A stretch of 64,000 nt of DNA, from positions 11,594,001 to 11,658,000 of the forward strand of contig CM055607.1 of NCBI GenBank assembly GCA_029379385.1, in the 5' to 3' direction. Origin of the DNA: Quillaja saponaria (Eukaryota > Streptophyta > Magnoliopsida > Fabales > Quillajaceae). The position numbers were made by a program, and so were the translations under genes. The notes below the pieces were generated by a model. It saw only the letters and a program-made list of their open reading frames with translations. It had not been told where the DNA came from and ran no database searches. Shown here piece after piece: positions 50,615 through 62,460 of this stretch. The number at the start of each line of letters is the position of its first letter. Within the stretch, counting starts at the first letter, position 1.

Positions 50615-50936
50615 ACAAAAGGTTTGCACTCAGATATTTAACTCTCCAAAGGCGGACTCTAGTACTACATGACTTTTTTAATCGTAAAGCATATTGTTTT
50701 ACCTTTATATGTGCCTAACAAATTTTCTTTTGAGATCGACTTGTTTAATCGTAGTTGCAAGGAAATTTAACAGCCCAAGATAAAGGAAGTTAGAGCTACG
50801 AGCTCACCCCGACATTGCAAGGCTTGGAGCCAAAAGCTCGTCTGCTAAGAAAAAACTCAATTGACATTGATTTTGCCCTTAGTTGACTTCTAGTCCGAGT
50901 CACTTCATTCCTCGAACTTGTTTTTGGGGGGACTTG

Positions 50937-51167
50937 TGTTAATATAAATAGTCACTTAGGCCCAATAAGCCCAGGCCCACCAAAGGCTCTACAAATACAA
51001 GTTTTACACTCTCCAAAAAGGTTAAGTCTCTCTACACCTTAGCTCTCCCTTTATCTCTCTAGATACTGACTTGAGCTTCTAAGTGCTGACAGGTCTCCAA
51101 GACCACCCCTGCAGGTCTCTAACTCGACCTCTCCAGCTCTCCAGCTCGGACAAATCCAACATTAACA
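50937..51167 (+). repeat. 3' LTR
   Basis: Begins TGTTAATATAAATAGTCACT after the purine tract GGGGGGACTTG, and ends TCCAACATTAACA directly before the GTAAG target duplication. Confidence 0.9.
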
Positions 51168-51816
51168 GTAAGAGTATGAGGAGAAGGGCAATCACTCATT
51201 CTTACGATAAAAAAGCAGGTGAAAAAAGAAGAAAGCTCTTTATTACCAATTTTTTTGTAGCTGAATTATCTGAAACTACAAGAATTTTCTTTATTACCAC
51301 ATGTACGTTGGATGATAAGAGTATGAGGTACGATATTTTTATTATAATAGTTAGAGTGTATTACAGTCTACAATTTATATCTAATTATTGTACTTAGTCT
51401 TATACTAGACATGTTCATTATGTCAAGTCAACTTATACAGCTTATATATATAAGATTTCTTTATGTAATCAAATAATCTGATTCTCAAGACATAAGGACA
51501 GTAAGTTACATAGATGATCAGTTTCTATAAACTTGAATCTCCTAAATTTTGTAATTACACATAAAATATGCAAGTATATATATAAATCAAGATTTTGTCA
51601 CAATCAATACCAAAGCTTCTACTCTTATTGTTTATACTCCTCAGTTGTTTTTGAAGAATGAGGTTAAGTTAAATTCTTTGAGTCCTGGGACTGGGGGATG
51701 TAATTGGATTCTATTGAGAATGAGAACCTAGGATGAATTTGGGAGATATAGTTGGAGCTTAACTATTAGTCAACCGAAAAATTCTGTAGGGTTTGATTGA
51801 AGATTTTTTCGTAGTA

Positions 51817-53400
51817 ATGAATGAGGTGTGTAAACAAAATCCTCAAACACTGCTATTTTGTGTGCCTCCAATTTTGTTTGTTTGTTTTCCTCAGCTTTTT
51901 CCAACTTTGCTTTCTTTGCCCATTTGTGAACTAGTTGGAGAATTCTAAAACCGTTGCAAATGTTCTCTCTGGTGTAAGAAAGAGTTTTAAGGAGTTGATC
52001 ATCATTGATGACAATGATGGTTTAGTATCAGCTATAAAAACCCAATGGATGAAAGAAGAGAAAGCTTTTGATAAAGGAATAGTGCCGTCCAAGGAGATAT
52101 TGCCTGGTGAACATCTGACCTGGGTTACTACTCATAGTGCTGTAAAATGTGCTACTGCTTTGTTCGAAAGGCACACTTTTTTAGAGTTTAATCTTAATGA
52201 ACCAATGGAAAATAGGTTATACCCAATGCATTATGCTGTTCAATCCCTATCACCTACCATTAGGGGTGCAAATGAATACAACCGTTTGTGAATAAGCTCG
52301 GTCGAGCTCAGTTAGTTTTCTTAACGAACTGAGCTCGAACTTAAACTCGTTTGCTAAACGAGCTTGTAAGCTTGCGAGCTCAACTTGTTTAATAAATATA
52401 TATAAAAGATAAGATAATTTGAGATTAATATTTATTATTAATTTTTTTTAAGTAGAGTTAATAAATAAATATTCATAGTACCATACATAGTATCAATATA
52501 TTATATTTAAAAATAATTTTAAATCAAAAAAGAAAAAAAAAATTCACAATCTCTTAATGAACCAAGCCTGAATTAACATTTAGGCTCGTGATTCCTTAAT
52601 TAGCCTAGGCTCGCGAGCTTTTAATAACACGAGTAGAGCTTGAGCTATACTAAAAACTAACAAGTCGAGTCGAGCTTTGACAAAACTGAGCTTGAGCTCA
52701 GACCGTTCGCACCCCTACCTACAATGATAGAGTGTTATTATTAGCCATGGTACTCTGACTAATGTTAGATGTGATTTGTGTGCCGAAGAATATCCTGGCT
52801 TACTTTCGATCAATCTTGACGTTGAGACATTTTGGTAATGGTTAATTATAAGCTCTAGCATAAAATTTAGCCCCCAGAAGTTCTGGCATCAATATCTCAA
52901 AGATTGGAATCCTAGAAAATCTGTCTTTCTGCTGCTTTACGTTCTATCTTTACTAGAATTGGTTAGTTTCTTTGTGTGTGTGTAATTTGCTTGTTTCTTC
53001 TTCTCAAGTTAGGGGAAAACTGCTACTAATTTGGATGTGCTTTCTTTTGATCTTTTATGGTAGAAAGAGTCACTAGACGCTATTTCGTTGCTTGCCTGCA
53101 AGACTAACGAGATTGAAGGTGATAACTTGCCAATATGCTATAGAATGAAAACTCATGGAGCTGGCAACTTTACTAATGGTGGGTTGGAAAAAGTTGCTGC
53201 CTCGAAATACGTCCCAAAGTGATGGTGAAAATGATGTTGGCTATAATGAACTTGCAATTCACCTATGTATTACGATGAAGCTTCAATCATGATACATGAA
53301 AAATTCAAATTAATTGGGTCGAGCAAAAAGTTGGATCAGGCTTGTAAATACAAAAAGGCATTAATGGAATCTGCGTTATGTTAGAAGTGAAATTCATATA
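51817..53400 (+). pseudogene. Ankyrin-like family pseudogene, split by a hAT MITE
   Basis: A decayed relative of the gene at 63312-64000. Exon 1 is 51817-51825 (MNE). Exon 2 starts at 51935 with VANVLSGVRKSFKELIIIDD and matches the relative closely until 52260, where a 457-bp MITE interrupts it. It resumes at 52726 and ends at 52834. After the MITE a 1-bp insertion shifts the frame, and a 15-bp in-frame stretch is missing relative to the intact copy. The acceptor of exon 3 (about 52885-52961) has lost about 9 bases including its AG. Exon 4 remnants begin at 53064 (SLDAISLLACKTNEIE). A possible further exon at 53270-53390 encodes YYDEASIMIHEKFKLIGSSK. Several independent lesions make a functional product very unlikely. 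The function of the family is unknown. Confidence 0.85.
52261..52717. mobile_element. Non-autonomous hAT-type MITE (457 bp)
   Basis: The ends TAGGGGTGCAAATG and, on the complement, TAGGGGTGCGAACG are terminal inverted repeats. The flanks CCTACCAT (52253-52260) and CCTACAAT (52718-52725) form an 8-bp target duplication with one mismatch, as expected for hAT elements. The subterminal arms carry inverted GAGCTCGAGC-like strings (AACGAACTGAGCTCGAAC on the left, AACTGAGCTTGAGCTCAG on the right). There is no transposase coding. Confidence 0.85.
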
Positions 53401-53439
53401 AACTTTGAGGTGTGTTAATAAATATTGACTGCAATTTCT

Positions 53440-56400
53440 TGCCTAATAGGAAAGAAGTGGCTCGTTGGAGCACAATTCCAAAGTACCTGAAATGATGTGG
53501 TACTCACACAAGCCATAACCAAACTAATGAAGTTGTCCTCCAACTCCACCAATCTTAGGTTTCTCAAATAAAGCTCTAGTTTAGCCTATTATAAGCCTTT
53601 TCTAAATCCACCTTAACTATCATGAACTATTTTTTTTTCCCTTCATTAGTCTCGTAGAATGTGTGAGCTCGAGTTATAATTAAATTATCCTGGATTTTCC
53701 TCCCAAGCATAGAGCTTAATTGATTTGGCGCCACCAACTTAGGCATAGCTTTCTTCAAACGAGTTACTAAGATCTTCGGGAGTAACTTATAGATAACATT
53801 ACACCAAGATATTGGCCGAAATTGGGCTGTTCACCGAGTAGTTCACCTTCAGAACCAACATTATAAAGGTACAATTAACACTGCTTATCAGAGATGTACT
53901 ATCCATGCAACTCTGAATAAAGTCACAAACAACAAGTCTGACTAGTTTCCATTGGGATTGTAAAAAAAAAAAAAACGAAGCTTGGAAGCCGTCTGGGTCA
54001 GGAGCTTTAAAAGGGTGCATAGCAAAGAGAGAGCTCCTAATTTCCTCCATCGTGGCTAAACAAGAAACCGTGCTAAGAACTGAATTTGCAAGGTTTGGAA
54101 AACCAATATCACTAGAAAGACCACCATGAATAGTGTCATCCTCGTTAAATAGCTTCTTATAATAATCCACCACCAGAATCTAGAGATTTTTCTCTTCTTC
54201 AACCCACTTATCCTCACTGTCTTGAAGCATAACCATTTTATTACGTCTCCTACAGTTAATAATAGTTGTACGAGTTTGTGTTGTGGTCCTCATAAAGAAT
54301 CCATTTGCTTGCTGTAAGACTTCTGATACGTACCAAAGGAGTTCTTCTTACTGTAGTATCTCCAATAACTCTTGATGAGCATCATGGTCCAGTTAAGTCA
54401 AAGAGTGAGAATTAAGACATTCAAGAGAAAGTTGAACACCTAAAGTCTTGATAAAGCACATGGATTCCTCCTGTTAATGTTACAAAAAACTTCATAGTTC
54501 CACCTCTTTAGAGGAGTAATGATTTTGTTCAGCATACTCGTGACAGTTATCTTAGAATCCCATTGATTAGCAAGGAACTCCGGAAAATCCTTATGGGTTA
54601 ACCACATCGCCTCAAATCAAAAAGGTTTGGGGTCTAAGATGATATGTAAGCCTATAGTATTCACCAACAAGGGGTTATGATCTGATAACTCTTGAAAGGA
54701 TCTTTAGCTACTGCTTGAGGGTAGTGATTTACCCAATTAGTTATGGCTAGAGATCTATCTAGCCTCTTGAAAACTCAACCGCAAGAGCCTCGTTTCCCAC
54801 CCTTCCATGTGAATTTTGGTCCCTTAGCTCCAAGATCCAGCAGGTGACAATCCTGGATCCAATTACCAAATCTGCTGCATTTTGCAAGGTTACTAGGGGT
54901 GCCACCTTTCTTCTCATTAAAAATAGCAATTTCATTAAAATCTCCTACCACACACCAAGCTCCATGTATTCTTCGTGATATATTCTAAACAGCTTGCCAA
55001 CATTCTCTTCAAATGACCTCCCTAGGACTTGCATACATTGCAGTTAAATACCAGCTAAAAGATATGCTTTCTATAATTTTACAATGGGTGAATTGGGACT
55101 GGATGACTTCTACTTGCAGATTGGCGCTCCCTATATTCCATAAAATCAATATACCCCCTAAAAAGCCATTAGCCTACTTAAGATGGTACTGGTCATATAC
55201 TAACTTCTACACAACATCTACAACCCTGGCTTCACTGATTCTAGGTTCTAAAATCACTAAGATGTCAAGTTTGTGTGACTTGATCAACAATCTCATAACT
55301 CGAAGGAAATTGGCACCTGTAGCTCCCCTACAATTCTAGGAATGAATACGTATAAAAAAAATTGGAAAGACAAGAATCCACTAAGATTGCTCATTTGTAG
55401 AGCAAATTGCTTTGCTCCAAAGCCTCTAAGTCACAAACAGCCATATCAGAATCAAGGAAAATAATTTGCTTGTCTTGTACCTCCCTGTGGCTGAGAACCA
55501 ACCCTCATATTTTCCTCCCTTGATATATCAAATCGGGATCCTCCAATTTTATCTCCACCATTAGAGTCCTCAGTAACGGGATTGAAGTCAACCTCCCTTT
55601 TGTCCTTCCTCGATATATTCCCTTTATTGCCCTCACGTATATACTGAATGTCATTCATGCTCTCTGCCTTAACTGGCCGTCTCCCACGTCGCACCAACAT
55701 CCATTCTCCATACAGTGACTCCTTTATAATGAGCATGTGGCGGCTTCGATATCCAACGTTGTTCAACCTCCTTCATGAGTATTTCGGCTTCAGAAGTGCG
55801 GTCTGCTTCAAACTGACCCTTCTTGCAAGAATTAAGGCAAGTTTCCTTAGTGTGTCCAAAGTGTCCACAGTCAAAGCACACCATATGAAGACCATCAAAC
55901 TCAATATATCATATTTTTTTTTTCTTAACTGATATTTAGCGACTAAAGGCTTGGTCAGGTCTATTTCAATATGAAATCTCGCAAAGTTACCTCTATTTGC
56001 TCTACTGGTTGTCGTATGACATCTAATAGGGGTACCTATCCTTTTGGACAAATTAGGTTAGGAATTGATTATCATGGCTATTCAATTGGAATGCTTGAAA
56101 AACGAACCCAAACTACCAATTTATCATTTTTTTGATTTCATTGGATCAAAGTTCGGTTCCCAACGTCGTAGAGTGAGATAATGTCGAGAATGAGCCAGGG
56201 TCCTTCTTTGAGTACCATCTCCATATTAGCCCTCTGAGAGAAACAAATCAGAAAGAAGTCATTGCTTAAATTAATTACCTTTAGGACTCATTTCAGCTTC
56301 CATATTTGATATAGCTTTTTGCATAAGAAGTTGTATCCAATGCGCTTGCCCAGTAGTTTGACTATGAGAGAGTGCCTCTATGAGTATCTTATTAGCTTCT

Positions 56401-56950
56401 TTTCCTCCTCTGAGAGTACAATATTCGGACAAGCCTCCTAAACCACATCATCCTCATTCTCCCAGTCATCTTCACTATTTGAATCACTGTCCTCCATCGA
56501 GTCACTATCCCCTTCTACTTTCATGTCTTCCTCAGCCTCCCAAGTCCCAACCTCCTAGCACAAAATCCTTGTGTGATAACTTTTCGTTTGTCCCCTCCCC
56601 CCTCCAATGGAGAAAATCCTTCTTGTACCGTTCCAGCCTCTCCCTCTCCTATTTTGACCTTCTTATTGCTCTGTTGGAAGTTTGCATACTTAAGCTCATT
56701 GAGTGATCTGGATGAATTATTGCTCCCTCTTCCTCTTCTTTCTTTCATTGATTTTCTTCAATGTATTACATAATGTTATTCTAAACGAGAGGATGATAGT
56801 GTTATTGCTAAAGATAGTGTAATGTGTACAAATAATTGGCTTATTGAAACGAAACAAAGGAGGGCAGACGTGCTCAAAAATATTTTGAGAATAGAGCCTT
56901 AGAGAGGGAGAGAGAGAAAATAATTAAGTAGGAGAAAGAGATTTGTTAAC
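53440..56950 (-). mobile_element. Decayed L1-type LINE, truncated inside reverse transcriptase
   Basis: Read on the minus strand from about 56950. A GA/CT-rich leader is followed by ORF1 pieces: a DUF4283-like part (VLKEGPWLI, DKLVVWVRFSSIPIE), then RIGTPIRCHTTTSRANRG with IEIDLTKPLVAKYQL, and the zinc knuckle CFDCGHFGHTKETC (55830-55880). ORF2 begins near 55345 with the endonuclease (NCRGATGANFLRVMRLLIKS, VGDFNEIAIFNEKKGG). Reverse transcriptase follows: HPFKAPDPDGFQASF at about 54000, CNVIYKLLPKILVTRLKKAM, and TTSFQVLWNCAPTSHFFPIR at about 53460, where similarity stops abruptly. Many stops and frameshifts are present. No poly-A end or target duplication is visible. Confidence 0.85.
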
Positions 56951-58202
56951 CCTTTATCCATCGGTTTGTTCTAGTTTTTATAACTCTAGACGTGGCGATC
57001 AAGATCTTCTAATGTTCAGACAGATATAAGTAAAATTTATTTTTCAAATTTAATTTAGTTTTAAATTAAATACATTTGGGAAAACGATTAATGTATCTCT
57101 ATTGATGTTGGTGATGATTGTTATTATTTTTCTCTGTTTTAAATTTTCTAATATTAAACATATTTTTGCCAAGAAAAACTTCTGAACCACCCATATTAAA
57201 GGTAAATTACAGATTACATTTTTCTGGTTGATAAGGAGTATATTTTATTCAGTGATGTCTTGACTAGAATATAAAATAGTAATCAAGATATCAATAAACA
57301 AATTTCAAAATCATCATCATTAACTTTCAAATTTTTGTGGTCGAGTTCTTAAAATAATTGTTCTTTGTTTTGTTCATTAAACTACATCCAACTCAATATT
57401 TTTTGTCGAAATTATAAAATTTACAAATAGATTTTAATTAATAAATAAAATCTTATAAACTATGTGAATATAATATATATGCTTTATTCTATCTTATCAA
57501 TTATTAAAAGATAAAAAATTAGCATAGTGCATATATAATATAATATAATATTTTATTCTTTATATTTTCTCCATCTCTTCAAAGTTTTTTTTGAAATATT
57601 TTTATGAGTCAAACTATGATAACTCTTTATATAACATTTGGGGTTTCATCCAATAATTATATCCATTATTTAAAATTTAATAACCTTGAGAAAAAAAAAA
57701 AAAATCGAGATACAATGCTGAGCTTTCACCTTCTACCCTCTTTTCTTTCTTGATTGTCATAATTTTTGGAAATTTATTGGAATAGTTTTCTTTCTAAAAT
57801 TTATTTGTAAAAATTGGTAGGAGATGAAATTCTTCCAGGTATTCTTAAGATTTTATTAGAATAACAAATTTCAGGATTCCATTTTTTCAAAATTATGAAT
57901 GTTAGTATTTCGTAAAATCTACCAGAAAAAAAAAACTATTTGAAGTTAAAAACAAGTAATTGAGTTTTAATTGTGAAAAATCACCAATTCATATCCTTAA
58001 TCAAACACTTTATAAAATAATATAAGCAAAAAATCTAAAGAGAAAATAAATAAAAGAAATCAAAATCAGAAAGGATTAAAATTATTTTTATGATAGAACA
58101 AGATAAATCTGGTTCCTACACAGATAAATGCTCAAATTTAAAATCTTAACACAATTTTATTATTCAGCCAAAACCTAAATAGTGGTCTAAAATAATTTTA
58201 AA
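56951..58202. other. AT-rich intergenic region
   Basis: No coding signal, repeats of note or RNA gene seen. It is the 3' flank of the minus-strand ankyrin-like gene. Confidence 0.6.
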
Positions 58203-61200
58203 TCATGGAAGTCTTACTCTACGTTGCATAGCCAAAGCAATAGAAGCAAAATGCTTGCACGGCGAATATTTTCCCAGAGCTGGTGCTTGAACTCTTGTAA
58301 CAAATCCGGAACCTGTGCTTGATTTTAAACATGGAAATGTATGGTACGAATGTGCTGAAAGACGACGATTTCTTAAATGCTTGAAATATTCATATAAAGT
58401 ATAATTGAGCTGCACTTTCTGTGTAAATAAGCAAACATGAAATTAATTGCACTAATCAGTTGTATCTATAATTGAGAATTTAAAAGACCTCCGCCTTTTA
58501 CCATACCTTGACATTTAGCACTTTACCCTCTTGTTTGTGTGTTGCATGCCACAACTCTTGCCATTTATTACTACAAGGATGAAGATCACATGATTTCATG
58601 CAATCAGGCAACCGAATATCCATTGATTTGTCCTTCACCGTCTCTAGAATAACTGTTATAAGAGAAAGTGAATAGCATTTACATTAAATTGATGTTCAGT
58701 ATGTCCGTATCAGAAAGATGGACACGGAATGCAAAGAGATTTAGCATCAAACCTTCTTTTCGTTCATTGTCCCATCTCTTGAATCTACATTGAAACAATA
58801 AGAGAAGGAAAATAATCAACAATATATATATATTTGTTTTTCTTGAGTTACACAAATGATCTGTTTCTAAAAACTTCAATATCCTAAATATTGTAATTCA
58901 CATAAAATATGCTATATAAATATATATAACATAATTTTTCACAATCAATACAAAGCTTCTCTTTTCTGTACACAGAAAGAGGAACCTTTTCTAATACCTA
59001 CCATACAATAAATCTACCTTACGCAGAGTAAAAATAGTTTTTTCTCTCTATTTTTTTTCTTCTCAAGTCCACTGAGTAGAAAGATGATTTCGTCATGGCC
59101 CATCTTGGTAGAAAACCAAACTGATTCTTTAAAATTTTTATATCTAGCCTTTAACAACTAGCATCTTTGGCTAATGAAAACAGAAAAATTGCTAATAGCA
59201 AGGATTCTAGGCTTCCAACAAGCAAAAGTGATATGTTACGGAATAGTAAAAATGGAAATAAACCATCTATAGGCAACGATATCAGCAAGTAGAATATAAC
59301 AACGGAAAAATCTAGCAAATGCAAGATGTACAACAAGCAGTCCCTAATCCAGCAAGTAAAACTAACTCTTAAGTTAAAAACAACAAAATTAATGCTTCCA
59401 TTTCCAAATTTCTAAGAGGACCTAGTCACTAGGGGACTAGGCGTATGCTGAAGGGACTGAGGTCACAGAGCACCGGGTCTAGGTGCACGCCTAAGGGTCT
59501 GGGCATCATGAATGAACCTCACCAGAGGGGTGCAGAAGCGAGACAGCTGTAGCCTCTTGCCTTTTGAGCCCTAGGTGTGCCTTTAATAACATTTTTCATT
59601 CTCTCTTTTTTTTTCTCAAGTCGCCTTAGTAGAAAGTTGATTTCATCATGGCCTGCCTTGGTAAAAAAAATCAAATTGATTCATTGAAATTTTTATATCT
59701 AGCCTTAACTTGTGTACAATCACTTTCCAAAAATTAAATCTGTAAATATGTCTATTATAAGGGAAAGAAGAACAATGGCTTTATGCAAATATTTTATAAC
59801 AGAGCCTTAACTCATCTATCTAGCTCCCTTTAAGAATTGGTCCTGAATTCAAGTAGTACCCTGGTACTTTCAAATCGTAGGAAGGTATATCCCCTCCAAC
59901 CCTTTTCCCTTGGCCCATGGGGCCGTCCTTCCTATCTTAACACTTACACACACAAAAAAAGGCTTAATAGTCATACTTTTTCTTAGCATATTAATATTAT
60001 TGCAAAACCCATACAATATTTCATATCTCCATGTAAATCGAGTACATTTGTTAATTAACAGAAACATTTAAAATAAAAAAAATTAATGAAATCTCTTTTC
60101 CTATGTTAAGATTAATATACCAAAAAGATATGGCTCGAAAATATAACTTTATTGAACTTTTTCCGATTAAGTCTTCTAAAAATAGAATTTGTATGCAAAC
60201 TTACTTTTAAATTGGGTTTAATGAAAGGTAGGACAAAATTTGTAAATTAACAAGACATTTGACAAAAAGAGGCAGCAGATTCAACTTGGATTAATAGAAC
60301 ATAAGCAGAGGTGATACCTATTTGGCTCATTTATATCAAAGTTCGCATAGTTTATTGAAAAGCCAGCTTCCTGAATTATCCATGCAATTTCTCTGAACCT
60401 TGCATTGTAATCCTGCATGGAACATAATGAAATTTAAATTAAAAGGGGCAATGGAAATAAATCACAACTCACAATCATCTTATAAATCAGGAAGCGACCC
60501 TTAAAGTAGTCTCATGACATTACAACATGTCACAAGAAAACTGGTCTGATGATATTAATTCCATTACTTTCAAGAAATTAACAATGGAATTAATATTCTC
60601 TTCCATTAAGACAAAACATATATATACAGGCCAAAATAGAAATAAAAGAGATATGAGTTATAGCACACACATAATTAAGGCTATTCATTTTTAAGTGCTC
60701 AATGTATGCTGTAATGCTATCGCCAGTTCTCTCAAATATTTCAAGCAACAGTAACATAGCTTCCATTCTGACCAGCTTATCATTGCATGTTTGCAAAAAG
60801 GCGTCGCTTCCAATCTCATGCATCAATCGAGTAAGCAAGGCAGTTAGTGATGCGATCTCAGATGTAATATATTGCCGGAGCGTTTTGCATTCAGGTGGAC
60901 AAGGGAAGTTACTAACATTTTCCAATAATGATGGTGACATAACCTTTTCACGAGCAACCAACAATAAAGCAGCTAGTTCAATCACTTTTCCTTCCTTTGC
61001 ATACTGGTAGATTTCATGCTCAATTCCTTCTGTGGTCAAGGCAAGCAAATCCACTGTGTGCAATCTGTTTGATCTCGGCCAACTCTAAGAAAGGTGAGCA
61101 CCACATTAACATTATCAAGGATAAATAGAGCAATGAGGTTTCACAAAAAATATGTAACAACAAACCTCGAAATATTCCATGCAAAGTTTGATGATCATAT

Positions 61201-62460
61201 AGAAGACAGACTGTTCCGGACTCAAGTCTGTCAAGACCGTGTTGAAATTCTCACTGCAATAATACCAAAAGGAAATTGATGATGAGAAGAAGTGGCAGAA
61301 CTGAAAACCTCACTGAAATAGACATCATATTTAATTTTACAATTACCACAGAACATGATAGTTTACAAGTTATTTTCCATTAGATTGATCACTTACAAAT
61401 TAGAAATTGGAATTTATAACAAGCAGAAAGTTTATGGCGGCAATGTGAGTGGTGGGTGCCTTTTAATCAAATGATCTCAGGTTTAAAAAAATAATAATAT
61501 ATATATATATATATATTATAAAAAAAAAACTCATCAAATACATACATTATTAACACACTTCTAGTTTATAAATAATAACTAGTATATTCACATACAATCA
61601 CCAACACACTTAACTCATGTCATATTTGAGAAAGAGACACACTAACAATCACCTACACACCTCAAATTGTGAAGTGCTGAATTAAGCGGAAGCATTCCTT
61701 TGTATCGAAGATTAGTACTTGCTCCATGGAGAAGTAATAGATAAACCTTTTCAGAATCACCAAGGTCATACAGAAACGGTTTATTGGTATATGAGCAAAT
61801 ACCATTAACATCCACCCGTATACCTGTTTCCTCATCGAGCACGGAACATAAAATCTTCAAAGAACAACTATGTTTAATAATAGCCGACAAAATCTCATCC
61901 GGAAGGACCTCAGGTTTGTATGATAAGCTATTCATTATACTATTAAAACAATCCTCGTCATCCTCATATATAATATCCTTAAGTGCTTCGGCAAAAGATT
62001 TCCAGTCAGGTTCTCCATCAGACTTCATCAACAGCTTCCCGAAAACAATAAAATATAGCATTAGAAGGAGAGAAAACCTACAATCAAACATTATTACCAT
62101 TGTAGCACCAATCATCAAATCAAATTGCAGACTTACCTCAATTGATGACTTGGTTGAGTCATCTTCTTCGGCCTCGGACTGGGACTCAATTGATGACTCC
62201 TCATCTGATTCCGTTGATGACTCATCAGCTTTGGACTCTAACTCCGTCGATAACTCACCAGCTTCGGACTCAGTTGGTGACTCATCAGCTTCGGACTCGG
62301 TGGACTCCGACTCATACTCAGTTGATGACTCATCAGCTACGGACTCCGACTCAGACTCAGTTGACGACTCATTCGAGTCAGACTCAGACATAGTGGCTGA
62401 TTTATCTGCTTCAGTCTCAGGCTTAGTGGATGATTTATCTGCTTCAGACTCAGAAGCCAT
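58203..62460 (-). CDS. Ankyrin-like family protein with acidic Ser/Glu-rich N-terminus (unknown function)
   Basis: Eight exons join in phase: 62137-62460, 61661-62034, 61166-61253, 60671-61084, 60318-60412, 58753-58784, 58507-58652 and 58203-58418. They give 562 aa. Exon 1 (108 residues) is almost wholly a low-complexity acidic region with repeats like ESEADESSTE, predicted disordered. The second exon holds two degenerate ankyrin-like units (KVYLLLLHGASTNLRYKGML, PLNSALHNL). Exon 4 is helical (LLALTTEGIEHEIYQYAKEG, KVIELAALLLVAREKVMSPS). Exons 5-8 form a Cys-containing C-terminal region (KYSPCKHFASIALAMQRRVR). No membrane segment is seen in the mature model. It is homologous to the pseudogene at 51817 and the gene at 63312, but only it has the acidic exon. 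Acceptor choice for exon 2 has an alternative 12 bases further in. The family is plant-specific as far as I recognise; I do not assign a function. Confidence 0.7.
59041..59707. repeat. Diverged direct repeat (about 110 bp) enclosing a 440-bp segment in an intron
   Basis: 59041-59152 and 59598-59707 share TTCTCAAGTC, GTAGAAAG-TGATTTC-TCATGGCC and AATTTTTATATCTAGCCTT in the same order and orientation. The enclosed segment ends with a GC-richer block (59420-59590: ACTAGGCG, GGTGCACGCCTAAGGGTCTG, GCCTCTTGCCTTTTGAGCCC) that looks like a dispersed plant repeat. Both lie in intron 5 of the ankyrin-like gene. Confidence 0.6.

Larger units (their letters stand above)
48020..51167 (+). mobile_element. 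Complete non-autonomous LTR retrotransposon (3.15 kb) with 5-bp target duplication
   Basis: The 5' LTR is 48020-48258 (239 bp) and the 3' LTR is 50937-51167 (231 bp). Both run from TGTTAATA to CATTAACA and share GGCCCAATAAGCCCAGGCCC and CTCTCCAAAAAGGTTAAGTC. GTAAG flanks both sides (48015-48019 and 51168-51172). Just inside the 5' LTR, TTGGTGCCATCTGTGGGAA is a primer-binding-site motif like those of plant Ty3/gypsy (Tat-like) elements. GGGGGG before the 3' LTR is a polypurine tract. The 2.7-kb interior has no gag, protease, RT, RNaseH or integrase motifs. It instead contains two tandem arrays (189-bp and 143-bp units). It needs an autonomous partner, so it is LARD/TRIM-like, though intermediate in size. 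The LTRs are very similar, so insertion is fairly recent. Confidence 0.9.

Noticed and set aside
49974..50672. Three overlapping 88-89 residue plus-strand frames that look like paralogous proteins
   Set aside because: They are the same frame restarted in each 143-bp tandem unit. The unit is not a multiple of three, so no repeat protein is maintained.
55013..55339. Plus-strand frame of 108 residues
   Set aside because: It is antisense to the LINE endonuclease, whose minus-strand motifs are recognisable.
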